Shown here: positions 47,134 through 56,155 of the stretch, piece after piece
Layout of the letters: the number at the start of each line of letters is the position of its first letter
Position numbering within the stretch: position 1 is the stretch's first letter
Assembly (NCBI RefSeq): GCF_900302445.1
Contig: NZ_ONZF01000001.1
Location: 620,001-684,000, forward strand
Direction of reading: 5' to 3'
DNA from: Palleronia abyssalis
GTDB lineage: Bacteria; Pseudomonadota; Alphaproteobacteria; Rhodobacterales; Rhodobacteraceae
Length of the DNA: 64,000 nucleotides
Notes under the pieces: generated by a model
The model's database searches: none
What the model saw: the letters and a program-made list of their open reading frames with translations, nothing else
Told to the model about the DNA's origin: nothing
Position numbers and translations under genes: made by a program

Positions 47134-48144
47134 ATGTCGATCGAACACCGCTCTGATCCGGGGCCGGCGCAAAGCCTGCCTGTCTATCCCGCGTGCGCTT
47201 TCACGGCCGTGGACGGCGCGAACCTTGGCGATCCCCTGACGATTGCCGAAGATCTGATTGCGGGCGACGTGTATCAGCTTTCTCCCTTCTCCGAGCGATG
47301 CCGCCTGTCGGTCTGCGCCCAGCCGGGCGCACCGTCGCTGCGCATCGCCCGCCAGACCGAAGCGGGCAATGTCGGAGCCGAAGTGCATTTGGATTGCTGC
47401 GTGACCTTCATGTCCCCTGACGGCACCGTGGTCGAGGCGCTGATCCTTGTCGAACTAGGGGGCGACGGCGAGACCATTGCCCATATCCATATCTTCCCGC
47501 TGGCCGAGATGCAGCAGCGCACCGACTATGCCATCGTGTCGATCGACCGGCGCGCCGCCCGGACCCGCTTTGCCGAGACCGCATGCGTCTCTTTCACGCG
47601 CGGCACGCGGATCACCATGGCCAACGGCGCGCAGATTCCGGTCGAGGGGCTAAACGTGGGCGACCGCGTTCTGACACGCGATCACGGGGTGCAGCAGATC
47701 CGCTGGATCGGGCGCCAGACTGTGCGCGCCCTGGGCACTTTCGCCCCGATCCGCATCGCCGAGGGAACGCTGAACAATGCGTCTGACCTTGTGGTCAGCC
47801 CGAACCACCGTTTGTTCGTCTATCAGCGACAGGATCGGCTGGGCGCAGGGCGGCGCGAGGTGCTGGTCAAAGCGAAATACCTGCTGAACGGAACCACGGT
47901 GACGCGGACCTCCGGCGGCTTCGTGGACTATTTCCAGATGCTGTTCGACCGGCACGAAATCATCTATGCTGAAGGGATCGCAGCCGAGACCCTTCTGGTC
48001 GATGATACCACTAGGGCAGCCTTGCCAGAGGATATCTCGCGGAACCTGACTCGCGACGCACCGCGTCGTGTCATGGAGCTTCGCGAAGCCCAGGTCGATG
48101 CCCGCGTCGCCGCCGACCTGTTCCGGCAGGCCAGCGTGGGCTGA
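47134..48144 (+). CDS. Hint (hedgehog/intein) domain protein
   Basis: A 336-residue protein with an N-terminal region of about 145 residues of unknown type and a C-terminal Hint_2-type domain. The Hint domain begins at Cys151 (ACVSFTRGTRITMANG), continues VEGLNVGDRVLTRDHGVQQIRWIG, and has the block-B-like SPNHRLFVYQ with His225. These are the nucleophile and assisting histidine of self-cleaving Hint proteins. Such proteins are abundant in Rhodobacteraceae, often as secreted or adhesin-like proteins. No signal peptide is seen. I chose ATG 47134; TTG 47053 or ATG 47068 would add basic residues without support. Confidence 0.85.
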   Translation: MSIEHRSDPGPAQSLPVYPACAFTAVDGANLGDPLTIAEDLIAGDVYQLSPFSERCRLSVCAQPGAPSLRIARQTEAGNVGAEVHLDCCVTFMSPDGTVVEALILVELGGDGETIAHIHIFPLAEMQQRTDYAIVSIDRRAARTRFAETACVSFTRGTRITMANGAQIPVEGLNVGDRVLTRDHGVQQIRWIGRQTVRALGTFAPIRIAEGTLNNASDLVVSPNHRLFVYQRQDRLGAGRREVLVKAKYLLNGTTVTRTSGGFVDYFQMLFDRHEIIYAEGIAAETLLVDDTTRAALPEDISRNLTRDAPRRVMELREAQVDARVAADLFRQASVG

Positions 48145-48205
48145 GGGACCCGGCCGCTTTACTGCGCGATTGCGCCCGGCCCATGCCGCGCCTATATCGC
48201 CGCTC

Positions 48206-49813
48206 ATGCTCGACCGTTCCCACAACGCCGCCCCGCTGCCGCCCGAGATCGCGCGCCGTCGCACTTTTGCGATCATCTCTCACCCGGATGCGGGCAAGAC
48301 CACGCTGACCGAAAAGTTCCTGCTGTTCGGTGGCGCCATCCAGATGGCCGGGCAGGTGCGCGCCAAGGGTGAGGCACGACGGACCCGATCGGATTTCATG
48401 CAGATGGAGAAGGATCGCGGCATCTCGGTCTCGGCTTCGGCCATGTCGTTCGATTTTGGCGACTATCGGTTCAACTTGGTGGACACGCCGGGCCACAGCG
48501 ACTTTTCCGAGGACACCTATCGCACCCTGACGGCCGTTGACGCGGCGGTCATGGTGATCGACGGCGCCAAGGGCGTCGAAAGCCAGACGCAGAAGCTGTT
48601 CGAGGTCTGCCGCCTGCGCGACCTGCCGATCCTGACCTTCTGCAACAAGATGGACCGCGAAAGCCGCGACGTGTTCGAGATCATCGACGAAATCCAGGAG
48701 AACCTGGCGATCGACGTGACGCCCGCTTCGTGGCCCATCGGGGTCGGGCGTGATTTCCTCGGCTGCTACGATATGCTGAACGACCGGCTGGAGTTATTGG
48801 ACCGCGCCGACCGCAATCGCGTGGCCGAGTCGATCCGGCTGAACGGCCTGGACGATCCGAAGATGGAAGAACACATCCCGGCGCACATGCTGGAAAAGCT
48901 GCGCGAAGAGGTCGAGATGGCGCGCGAGCTGATGCCTGCCTTCGACGCGCAATCCCTTCTCGACGGCACGCTGACCCCGATCTGGTTCGGCAGCGCGATA
49001 AATTCCTTTGGCGTGAAAGAGCTGATGGAAGGGATCGGTCGATTCGGGCCCCAACCGCAGCCGCAGAAGGCCTCGCCCCGTCAGATCGCGCCAGATGAGA
49101 ACAAGGTCTCGGGCTTCGTTTTCAAGGTGCAAGCCAACATGGACCCCAAGCACCGCGACCGGGTGGCCTTCGTGCGTCTCGCCTCGGGGCATTTCAAGCG
49201 CGGCATGAAGCTGACCCATGTGCGCACCAAGAAGCCTATGGCGGTGTCGAACCCGGTTCTGTTCCTCGCCTCGGACCGCGAACTGGCCGAGGAAGCCTGG
49301 GCCGGCGACATCATGGGCATCCCGAACCACGGCCAGCTCCGCATCGGCGATACGCTGACCGAGGGTGAAGCGCTGCGCGTGCAAGGCATCCCGTCCTTCG
49401 CGCCCGAGCTTCTGCAGAATTGCCGCGCGGGCGACCCGATGAAGGCAAAGCACCTGGACAAGGCGCTGATGCAATTCGCCGAGGAAGGCGCGGCCAAGGT
49501 CTTCAAGCCAATGCTGGGCGCAGGCTTTATCGTCGGCGTCGTCGGCGCGCTTCAGTTCGAGGTTCTGGCCAGTCGGATCGAGATGGAATACGGCCTGCCC
49601 GTCCGGTTCGAACCATCCCAATTCTCCTCCGCGCGCTGGGTGCATGGGCCCAAAGACAAGGTCGAGGCGTTCGCCCAGGCCAACAAGGGCCACATGGCGC
49701 GCGACAACGATGACGACCTGGTCTACCTGACGCGGCTGCAATGGGACATCGACCGGGTGGAGCGGGACCATCCCGACCTGACCCTGTCGGCCACCAAGGA
49801 AATGATGACGTGA
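48206..49813 (+). CDS. prfC: Peptide chain release factor 3
   Basis: GTPase that recycles RF1 and RF2 from the ribosome. The 535-residue protein has the G motifs ISHPDAGKTTLTEK (about residues 24-37), DTPGHSDFSEDTYR and FCNKMDRESRD, the RF3-typical KGEARRTRSDFMQMEKDRGISV effector region, and the C-terminal RF3 domain ending with MARDNDDDLVYLTRLQWD. I chose ATG 48206, which gives MLDRSHNAAPLPPEIARRRTF; upstream the frame runs through the end of the Hint gene. Length is normal. It overlaps the next gene by four bases (GTGA). Confidence 0.96.
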   Translation: MLDRSHNAAPLPPEIARRRTFAIISHPDAGKTTLTEKFLLFGGAIQMAGQVRAKGEARRTRSDFMQMEKDRGISVSASAMSFDFGDYRFNLVDTPGHSDFSEDTYRTLTAVDAAVMVIDGAKGVESQTQKLFEVCRLRDLPILTFCNKMDRESRDVFEIIDEIQENLAIDVTPASWPIGVGRDFLGCYDMLNDRLELLDRADRNRVAESIRLNGLDDPKMEEHIPAHMLEKLREEVEMARELMPAFDAQSLLDGTLTPIWFGSAINSFGVKELMEGIGRFGPQPQPQKASPRQIAPDENKVSGFVFKVQANMDPKHRDRVAFVRLASGHFKRGMKLTHVRTKKPMAVSNPVLFLASDRELAEEAWAGDIMGIPNHGQLRIGDTLTEGEALRVQGIPSFAPELLQNCRAGDPMKAKHLDKALMQFAEEGAAKVFKPMLGAGFIVGVVGALQFEVLASRIEMEYGLPVRFEPSQFSSARWVHGPKDKVEAFAQANKGHMARDNDDDLVYLTRLQWDIDRVERDHPDLTLSATKEMMT

Positions 49814-50223
49814 TCCCGCGCGCCACGGTCGCCGCGGCGCTGGATCTGCCCGCGGATACGGATGCCCTGCCCGAGGGGGACCTACCGGTCGACCGCCTTG
49901 CCCGGCGCATGCTGGATGCCATGGCGAGGCCGGACACGGATGAGACAAACCTCTGGACGCTGGACCTGTTCCACCACCTCTGTCGCAGCGCGCCCGATCT
50001 GGCGCTCGATACGGTCTTGGCCATGCTCGACGCCGCCCCGGACAGCGCCGCCGAGATCGGCGCCGGGCCGCTGACCGATCTGATGACCGCCTCAGGCGCC
50101 GAGGTAATCGACAGGATCGAGGGCGACGACCGCCCTGCCCTAACCGACGCCCTGCGCGAGGTCGACGCCACCACGTTCGAGCACCCGTTCCTGCGCGCCC
50201 GGATCGAAGCGGCGCAGGGGTGA
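49810..50223 (+). CDS. DUF6869-like small protein
   Basis: A 137-residue acidic, helical protein with no signal or membrane segment. The second half, LALDTVLAMLDAAPDSAAEI then GAGPLTDLMTASGAEVIDRIE and a charged helix, resembles DUF6869, a domain of unknown function found in immunity-like or regulatory small proteins. I base this on the pattern of an AGPLxDLL-like turn after a helical repeat, not on a search. It starts at GTG 49810, overlapping the prfC TGA, so its level should follow that of RF3. Confidence 0.55.
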   Translation: MIPRATVAAALDLPADTDALPEGDLPVDRLARRMLDAMARPDTDETNLWTLDLFHHLCRSAPDLALDTVLAMLDAAPDSAAEIGAGPLTDLMTASGAEVIDRIEGDDRPALTDALREVDATTFEHPFLRARIEAAQG

Positions 50224-50266
50224 TCACCCTAGCGAATTCGGTCGACACCGCGGCGAAAGCGTTGAA

Positions 50267-50294
50267 TTGACCTTTGCCTCCTCCCACGTTAGAG
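50267..50294 (+). promoter_or_regulatory. Candidate sigma-70 promoter of the DEAD-box helicase gene
   Basis: TTGACC (50267-50272) and TTAGAG (50289-50294) are separated by 16 bases. A start near 50301 would leave a leader of about 88 bases before the ATG, containing the small hairpin GTGGTG-ATC-CACCAC. Long leaders are common for cold-regulated helicases. Pattern only. Confidence 0.5.
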
Positions 50295-50388
50295 AAACCT
50301 CGGTCCGCGATGCGCGCGTGCCGATCGATGGGGCGTGCAAATTACGTCCCGTGACTGTGGTGATCCACCACCTCTATTCCGGACGTAC

Positions 50389-51849
50389 ATGACGAAATTC
50401 AGCGATTTGAAGCTGGGCCCCAAGGTCCAGAAAGCCATCGAAGAAGCGGGCTATGAAACGCCCACCCCGATCCAGGCACAGGCCATCCCGGCGGCGCTTG
50501 AGGGGCGGGACGTTCTGGGCATCGCCCAGACCGGAACCGGTAAAACGGCCTCGTTCACGCTTCCGATGATCACGCATCTGGCCCGGGGGCGTGCGAAAGC
50601 CCGCATGCCGCGGTCCCTGGTGCTTGCCCCGACACGTGAACTTGCCGCACAGGTGGCCGAGAACTTCGACACCTATGCCAAGCACGTGAAGCTGACGAAG
50701 GCGCTGCTGATCGGCGGCGTGTCGTTCAAGGAGCAGGATCAGCTGATCGACAAGGGCGTCGACGTCCTGATCGCCACCCCGGGCCGGCTTCTTGACCATT
50801 TCGAGCGTGGAAAGCTTCTGCTGACCGACGTGAAGATCATGGTGGTGGACGAGGCTGACCGGATGCTCGACATGGGGTTCATCCCCGATATCGAACGCAT
50901 CTTCTCGCTGGTCCCCTTCACGCGGCAGACGCTGTTCTTCTCGGCCACCATGGCGCCCGAGATCGAGCGTATCACGAACACTTTCCTGTCCAGCCCCCAC
51001 CGGGTCGAGGTTGCCCGCCAAGCCACCGCTTCGGAGACGATCGCGCAGGCCGTGCTGGAATTCAAACCGTCCCGGCGCGATCGGGCGGCTTCGGAAAAGA
51101 GGCGTGCTCTGCGCGAACTGATCGACCGCGAGGGCGACAAGCTGACCAATGCCATCGTGTTCTGCAACCGAAAGACTGATGTGGATACTGTTTCCAAATC
51201 CCTGAAGAAATACGGCTACGACGCTGCGCCCATTCATGGCGACCTCGACCAGTCGCAACGGACGCGGACCCTTGACGGGTTCCGCGGGGGCGAGTTGCGG
51301 ATCCTCGTCGCCTCTGACGTCGCCGCTCGTGGTCTCGACGTGCCGTCGGTCAGCCACGTGTTTAATTTCGACGTTCCCGGACATGCCGAGGACTATGTTC
51401 ACCGAATCGGCCGGACGGGCCGCGCAGGGCGCGAGGGCAAGGCGATCACCATATGCCAACCGTCCGACGAGAAGAATCTCGAGGATGTGGAACGTCTTCT
51501 GGGCAAGCCTATTCCGCGCGTTGAGCTAGAGGCGCACGCTGAGGCTCCTGCCAAGAACGAGGAAGAGGCCGGAACGCCCAAACCCGAAAGACGGTCCTCC
51601 CGCCGCCGCAGCAAAGAGGTTGAACCCGCCAATGTGGCCGAGCCTGCGCAAGATGTCGAGCCGGTCAAGCAGGCGGACGCTGAACCGGCCGCCAATGCCC
51701 CCGCGAAGGACGAAAAGCCGAAACCCCAGCGCGGTCGGGGATCCCGCCAAGGCGGACGGGATAACAATCGCGACAGGGACGTCATCGGCATGGGCGATCA
51801 TCTACCCAGCTTCATCGAAAAAAGCTTCGAGGAGCGGCTGGCGTCCTGA
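50389..51849 (+). CDS. DEAD-box RNA helicase (RhlE type)
   Basis: ATP-dependent RNA helicase of 486 residues. The helicase core (about 1-370) has the Q motif TPTPIQAQAIPAAL, motif I AQTGTGKT, motif II as VDEADRMLDMG, motif III FFSATM, and motif VI HRIGRTGRAGREG. The tail (about 390-486) is low-complexity, rich in Glu, Pro, Ala and Lys, with an RGRGSRQGGRDNNRDRD segment, typical of RNA-binding extensions in RhlE. I chose ATG 50389 (MTKFSDLKLGPKVQKAI), since the longer frame from 50335 reads across the leader. Likely roles are ribosome assembly and RNA decay. Confidence 0.93.
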   Translation: MTKFSDLKLGPKVQKAIEEAGYETPTPIQAQAIPAALEGRDVLGIAQTGTGKTASFTLPMITHLARGRAKARMPRSLVLAPTRELAAQVAENFDTYAKHVKLTKALLIGGVSFKEQDQLIDKGVDVLIATPGRLLDHFERGKLLLTDVKIMVVDEADRMLDMGFIPDIERIFSLVPFTRQTLFFSATMAPEIERITNTFLSSPHRVEVARQATASETIAQAVLEFKPSRRDRAASEKRRALRELIDREGDKLTNAIVFCNRKTDVDTVSKSLKKYGYDAAPIHGDLDQSQRTRTLDGFRGGELRILVASDVAARGLDVPSVSHVFNFDVPGHAEDYVHRIGRTGRAGREGKAITICQPSDEKNLEDVERLLGKPIPRVELEAHAEAPAKNEEEAGTPKPERRSSRRRSKEVEPANVAEPAQDVEPVKQADAEPAANAPAKDEKPKPQRGRGSRQGGRDNNRDRDVIGMGDHLPSFIEKSFEERLAS

Positions 51850-51909
51850 CCCCGGCCATTCACGCGATCGCGTATTGTCCGGCTTCGGCCGGATGATACA
51901 GTGATAATC

Positions 51910-52533
51910 ATGCGATATTTCTTTCTCTCCCTCCTTCTGATGGGAACGCCGGCGCTGGCCGAAGATTTCTGCCGCGCTGAAGTCAATGACACCGAAATCC
52001 TGATCGATCGGGACACCGTCGATGCGGATCGGCCGGGGCTGCGCGAAAGTCTCCGCCGGTGGCCGACGGGCGGAATCGACCGCCTCCGTGGCCGCGAACC
52101 AGTTTGCGATAGCCAGACGTTGATCGCCTTCCTCGCGTCGGAGGTGCCGGAGGCGCAGATCGACGGATACTGTCTGGCCAACGATCCCGAGGCGGGCTTC
52201 CTGCTGGTCCCGGGCGCGCGTGACTATCGCGGTCGCTGCACCGCCACCACGTGCGACCTGGTCAATGCGGCCCGTGACGGGGCGGGCGGTGTGGCCGGCA
52301 CGGCTGCCGATCTCGTTATCGGCCGTGGCGAGGATCAAAGCCGGACCGACGCCGTCATCCATGCGTCCGGCGCGGCGATCCTGTCTGGCTCCGCAGCCTC
52401 GATCCTGGGTACCCTCGGGACAGGCGCATCGACGGCTATGACCGCCGCTCTGGCGGCGCCGGCCGTTGCCGGGGCCGCTGCCGTCAGCGTCGTCGCCATC
52501 GGCGGCGCGGTGTACCTTTGCAGCGGAGAATGA
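51910..52533 (+). CDS. Secreted protein of unknown function, Cys-rich head and hydrophobic tail
   Basis: A 207-residue protein with a signal peptide (MRYFFLSLLLMGTPALA, cut before EDFCRAE). The mature head, about residues 18-115, has several cysteines (for example EDFCRAE, EPVCDSQ, DGYCLAND, GRCTATTCDL) and no domain I recognise. The tail from about residue 120 is Ala/Gly-rich and strongly hydrophobic, with two possible membrane-inserting stretches around AAILSGSAASILGTLGTGAS and AVAGAAAVSVVAIGGAVYLC. GTG at 51901 is in frame, but ATG 51910 starts the signal better. It may be an envelope protein. Confidence 0.6.
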   Translation: MRYFFLSLLLMGTPALAEDFCRAEVNDTEILIDRDTVDADRPGLRESLRRWPTGGIDRLRGREPVCDSQTLIAFLASEVPEAQIDGYCLANDPEAGFLLVPGARDYRGRCTATTCDLVNAARDGAGGVAGTAADLVIGRGEDQSRTDAVIHASGAAILSGSAASILGTLGTGASTAMTAALAAPAVAGAAAVSVVAIGGAVYLCSGE

Positions 52534-52617
52534 CCGGCATTTACTTCGAGTTTGATCTCTCAATCTTTCCGCAAGCCTGACGGGGTATCATGAGGCGAGC
52601 CATTGTGGATCGCCGAA

Positions 52618-52977
52618 ATGCTGCCCGATCAATCCTATACCGCAGACCGCCGAAGTGCGGCGCGCGCGCCCGTTAATCTTCCGGCCGTCGTTTTTATCGG
52701 TGGCCATGCTATCAGCGGGCGCATCTTGGACCTGTCCCCCACGGGCGCCCGCCTGCGGGTTCCGGGGATATGGACCGATGCCCTAAGACCAGGGCCGGCC
52801 AGACTGTCAGTGTCGGGCCACCGGCCGTTCAACGTGTCGATCCGCTGGCATTGCTCCCACGAAGCGGGGCTTCAGTTCACGGGCAGGAGCATTCTGCCGT
52901 TTGAATGGCGAAAGTTGGCAACGGCAGACGAGGTCAGACCTCGTCTGCCAACCCAAACCCTTAACTCAGACGACTGA
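52618..52977 (+). CDS. PilZ domain protein (probable c-di-GMP binding)
   Basis: A 119-residue single-domain protein. It has the PilZ signature: R-x3-R in DRRSAARAPVNLP (about residues 11-23), and D-x-S-x2-G in GRILDLSPTGARLRVPG, followed by a beta-barrel with SIRWHCSHEAGLQFTG, the usual WHxxxxxGLxF end. Such proteins bind cyclic di-GMP and change motility or cell-surface behaviour. I chose ATG 52618; a TTG at 52603 would add five residues. Its 3' end overlaps the convergent rnj by 17 bp. Confidence 0.82.
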   Translation: MLPDQSYTADRRSAARAPVNLPAVVFIGGHAISGRILDLSPTGARLRVPGIWTDALRPGPARLSVSGHRPFNVSIRWHCSHEAGLQFTGRSILPFEWRKLATADEVRPRLPTQTLNSDD

Positions 52978-54628
52978 CGACTACGGTCACCTCGGGTTTA
53001 CGGCCGATCTCCTGGTTCGCAGTCTGACGGGCGACACGACGCAGAAGTTCGTCCAGCTTGTCGTCATCCATGATCGTTCGGTCATTGGCACGCTGAAGCG
53101 CCTGATCCAGATCGGCCTCCATGATCTCGCTCAGTGGGCTGCCTGAGTTTCCGACCTCCGGTAGGCCTTTCAGGTCGACCCAAGGCTCACCCAGCGGGGA
53201 ATCGTCCTCGTCCAAGATCAGGGACACGATCACGTGGCCGTTCAGCGCCATCCGGATGCGGTCGCGCACAACGCCGTCCATCGCGCCGATCTGCACCGAT
53301 CCATCGATATAGGTGCGCCCGGTCTCGACGAATTCGACGACCTCTGGCTTGTTTCCCGACAACGAGACGCAGGTCCCGTTCGGGGCCAGAAACCCGATAC
53401 GGTTCATACTTTCGGCCAGTTTCGCATGTTCGCGCAGATGCCGATGCTCGCCATGCATGGGGATCACGACCTGCGGATTGACGAGCTGCTGCATCGCGAT
53501 CAGATCGGGCCGGTTCGCATGGCCCGAGACGTGATAGCGCCCGCCATCGTCGTCCTGAACGTCCACGCCCTTTTCCGAGAATGCATTCATGATCTCGATC
53601 ACGCCGCGTTCGTTTCCGGGGATCGTCTTGGATGAGAACAGGAAAGTATCCCCCTCGTCCATCGAAAGCCCAAGGTACTTGCCCCGTGCCAACTGCGCCG
53701 ACGCCGCCCGCCGTTCGCCCTGCGAGCCGGTCACGATAAGCATCAGGTTTTCGCGCGGGATGTTCGATGCGTCTTCGGGACTGACCACGGAGGGAAAGTC
53801 GTGGAGGACCCCCGCTTCAGTCGAGGCCTCGATCATGCGGCGCATCGCGCGACCCAGAAGGCACACCGACCGTCCGGCATCCGCGCCGGCCTGCGCCAAC
53901 GTGCGCACCCGCGCCACGTTAGAGGCGAAGGTCGTCGCCACGACCATGCCGGGCTGTTCCGACACGAAGCGCCGGATCTCGGGGCCGACGGTCGATTCCG
54001 ACCGCCCCTCGTGATGATTGAAGACGTTGGTGGAATCGCAGATCAGCGCCTTCACGCCGTCTTTCGCCACCTCGGTCCAGAGGTCACGGTCGAACGCTTC
54101 GCCCACACCTGGCTGATAATCGATCTTGAAGTCGCCCGTGTGGATCACCCGCCCCTCTGGCGTGTCGATGACCATGGACGAGGATTCGGGGATCGAGTGC
54201 GACACCGGCAGGAATCCGACCGTGAAAGGCCCGATCTGGCGCGACTCCGGCCAGGGCTGCATGGTCTGCACCTTGTCGGGGTTGCGCCCCTGCTCCTCCA
54301 TCTTGCGCCGGGCGTGGATCGAGGTGAACGCGCGCGCGTAGACCGGCGCATCCAGCTTGTCCCACAGGTGCCCTATGGCGCCAACGTGGTCTTCGTGCGC
54401 ATGGGTAATGAAGATGGCGTCGACGCGGTCCTTCCGCGCGGCCAGCCACGAGATGTCGGGCATGATCAGATCGACGCCCGGGGTCGTGTCCATGTCGGGG
54501 AACGTCACCCCCAGGTCGACAACGATCAGGCGCTCGTGCCCCGGTTTGCCATAGCCATAGACGTAGCAGTTCATGCCGATTTCGCCTGCCCCCCCAAGGG
54601 GCAGGTAGATCAGTCGTTCGGATGCCAT
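52961..54628 (-). CDS. rnj: Ribonuclease J
   Basis: Metallo-beta-lactamase-fold ribonuclease with 5'-exonuclease and endonuclease activity in RNA decay and rRNA processing. The 555-residue protein has the zinc motif FITHAHEDHVGAIGH (about residues 73-87), SHSIPESSSMVI, IHTGDFKIDY, the beta-CASP region with IVTGSQGERRAA, and HVSGHANRPDLIAM. Length is typical of RNase J1/J2. The ATG at 54626-54628 overlaps the coaX stop by one base, so it is the last gene of the nuoN-birA-coaX-rnj run. Its end overlaps the PilZ gene. Confidence 0.95.
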   Translation of the reverse strand: MASERLIYLPLGGAGEIGMNCYVYGYGKPGHERLIVVDLGVTFPDMDTTPGVDLIMPDISWLAARKDRVDAIFITHAHEDHVGAIGHLWDKLDAPVYARAFTSIHARRKMEEQGRNPDKVQTMQPWPESRQIGPFTVGFLPVSHSIPESSSMVIDTPEGRVIHTGDFKIDYQPGVGEAFDRDLWTEVAKDGVKALICDSTNVFNHHEGRSESTVGPEIRRFVSEQPGMVVATTFASNVARVRTLAQAGADAGRSVCLLGRAMRRMIEASTEAGVLHDFPSVVSPEDASNIPRENLMLIVTGSQGERRAASAQLARGKYLGLSMDEGDTFLFSSKTIPGNERGVIEIMNAFSEKGVDVQDDDGGRYHVSGHANRPDLIAMQQLVNPQVVIPMHGEHRHLREHAKLAESMNRIGFLAPNGTCVSLSGNKPEVVEFVETGRTYIDGSVQIGAMDGVVRDRIRMALNGHVIVSLILDEDDSPLGEPWVDLKGLPEVGNSGSPLSEIMEADLDQALQRANDRTIMDDDKLDELLRRVARQTANQEIGRKPEVTVVVSRLS

Positions 54629-55407
54629 TATTCTTGCAAGTCCTTGTTGTATCGATGGATCACGGTCAGCCCGTGCATCGTCAGATTATCCTCGAACACG
54701 TCGAACAACGTGTCCCCTTGCTGGAAAAGAGGCGCCAGCCCGCCCGTTCCTATGACCTTCGTGGGGCGTCCGCGCTCTTCCTTGATGCGACGGACGATCT
54801 CACCGACGAGGCCGACATATCCCCAGAACACGCCCGACTGCATGCAATCCACGGTATTCTTGCCGATTACTTGGGGCGGCATCGTCACGTCCACAAGTGG
54901 CAATGCTGCCGCAGCCTCGTGCAGGGCCTGCAGAGACAGGTTCACCCCCGGGGCAATGACCCCGCCAACATAGGCCCCATCGGTATCGACCACGTCGAAG
55001 GTCGTTGCGGTGCCGTAGTCCACGACGATCAGATCGCCGCCGTGCAGATCATGTCCGGCCACCGTATTGACCAGCCGGTCGGGACCGACCTGCGTGCCCG
55101 GATCGACCCGTGCCTCGACCGGCAGCGCGCAGTCAGGTTTGCCGACGACCAGGGGGCGGCAGTCGAAATAGCGATTGCACAGGACGCGTAGGTTGAAGAC
55201 CACGCGCGGCACCGTCGAGGATACGATGACCTCGTCGACAATCACGTCGGACAGGCCACGCAAGCTCATCAGTGTGGACAGCCAGACATAGTATTGATCG
55301 GCCGTCCGCTGCACCTCTGTCGCGGTTCGCCAGGTCGACAGAAACTCCGACCCGTTCCACAGTGCGAAGACCGTGTTCGTATTGCCCACGTCGATGGCAA
55401 GAAGCAT
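54628..55407 (-). CDS. coaX: Type III pantothenate kinase
   Basis: First enzyme of coenzyme A synthesis, phosphorylating pantothenate. The 259-residue protein has the ASKHA-fold motifs of CoaX: MLLAIDVGNTNTVFALWNG at the start (Asp6), PLVVGKPDCALPV, GPDRLVNTVAG, LIVVDYGTATTFDVVD, and GGVIAPGVNLSLQALHEAAA. Length matches the family. It sits between birA and rnj, the order widely conserved in alphaproteobacteria. The start ATG has GGAGG upstream on the minus strand. Confidence 0.95.
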   Translation of the reverse strand: MLLAIDVGNTNTVFALWNGSEFLSTWRTATEVQRTADQYYVWLSTLMSLRGLSDVIVDEVIVSSTVPRVVFNLRVLCNRYFDCRPLVVGKPDCALPVEARVDPGTQVGPDRLVNTVAGHDLHGGDLIVVDYGTATTFDVVDTDGAYVGGVIAPGVNLSLQALHEAAAALPLVDVTMPPQVIGKNTVDCMQSGVFWGYVGLVGEIVRRIKEERGRPTKVIGTGGLAPLFQQGDTLFDVFEDNLTMHGLTVIHRYNKDLQE

Positions 55408-55417
55408 GCGATGCCTC

Positions 55418-56155
55418 CTAGAAGTAAACGTCTGCGGCAGCGATCCGGCGCTCTCCGTGGGGGGTCGAGAGAACGAGATGCCCGGCTTCGTTCACCGTCT
55501 CGAACCGGCCTGTGATCTCGTCCGTCTGGGTGCGGGCCGTGATCACCTCACCAAGACGGGCGGCATGGCGCAGCCATTTTTCGCGTATGGGGGTAAAACC
55601 GAATTCCGTCAGTATGGCTTCTTCCGTCGCATAGAACCCGGCAAGCTCGGTCAGGAACGTCTCGACGTCGATGGCTTCGCCGACGGCCACGGGCGGGAAC
55701 GCTGCATCGCGCACGCCGCCGGGTGTATGCGAAAGGTTCACCCCGATCCCGATGGCCAGCCATTCGATACGGTCGCCCAATGACGCACTTTCCAGAAGAA
55801 TGCCCGCGACCTTGCCGTTGTCCAGAAGCACGTCGTTCGGCCATTTCAGGGAAAGGCGGGATCGCCGGACGTGTAGGGCCAAAGTCTCGAACACGGCATT
55901 GGCGGCCATGAAGGACCGAAGGGAGGCCCAGCCCGCCGTACCAGTGGGCTTCATGACTAGCGTGGCGGCGAAGTTCCCCTTCGGGCTGGCCCATTCTCGC
56001 CCCGACCGACCGCGCGCGGCGGTTTGGTGATGCGACAGGATCCAGGTCGGCTGCGTCAGGGTCGGGGCTAGGCGGATGGCCTCGGCATTCGTGCTTTCGA
56101 CACTGTCACGGACAATCCGACCGTAAGCCTGGGGCCAACCGGCCTCAATCGACAA
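55418..56155 (-). CDS. birA: Biotin-[acetyl-CoA-carboxylase] ligase BirA, no DNA-binding domain
   Basis: Enzyme that attaches biotin to its carrier proteins. About 245 residues long, it holds the BPL/LplA catalytic domain: [13 protein letters not shown], the biotin loop [13 protein letters not shown] (about residues 51-63), [22 protein letters not shown] and [11 protein letters not shown]. There is no N-terminal winged helix, so it is not a repressor, as in most alphaproteobacteria. The start is uncertain: TTG at 56153-56155 gives [14 protein letters not shown] and overlaps nuoN by 11 bp; the next upstream start at 56212 lies in nuoN and adds 19 odd residues. Confidence 0.88.
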   Translation of the reverse strand: MSIEAGWPQAYGRIVRDSVESTNAEAIRLAPTLTQPTWILSHHQTAARGRSGREWASPKGNFAATLVMKPTGTAGWASLRSFMAANAVFETLALHVRRSRLSLKWPNDVLLDNGKVAGILLESASLGDRIEWLAIGIGVNLSHTPGGVRDAAFPPVAVGEAIDVETFLTELAGFYATEEAILTEFGFTPIREKWLRHAARLGEVITARTQTDEITGRFETVNEAGHLVLSTPHGERRIAAADVYF

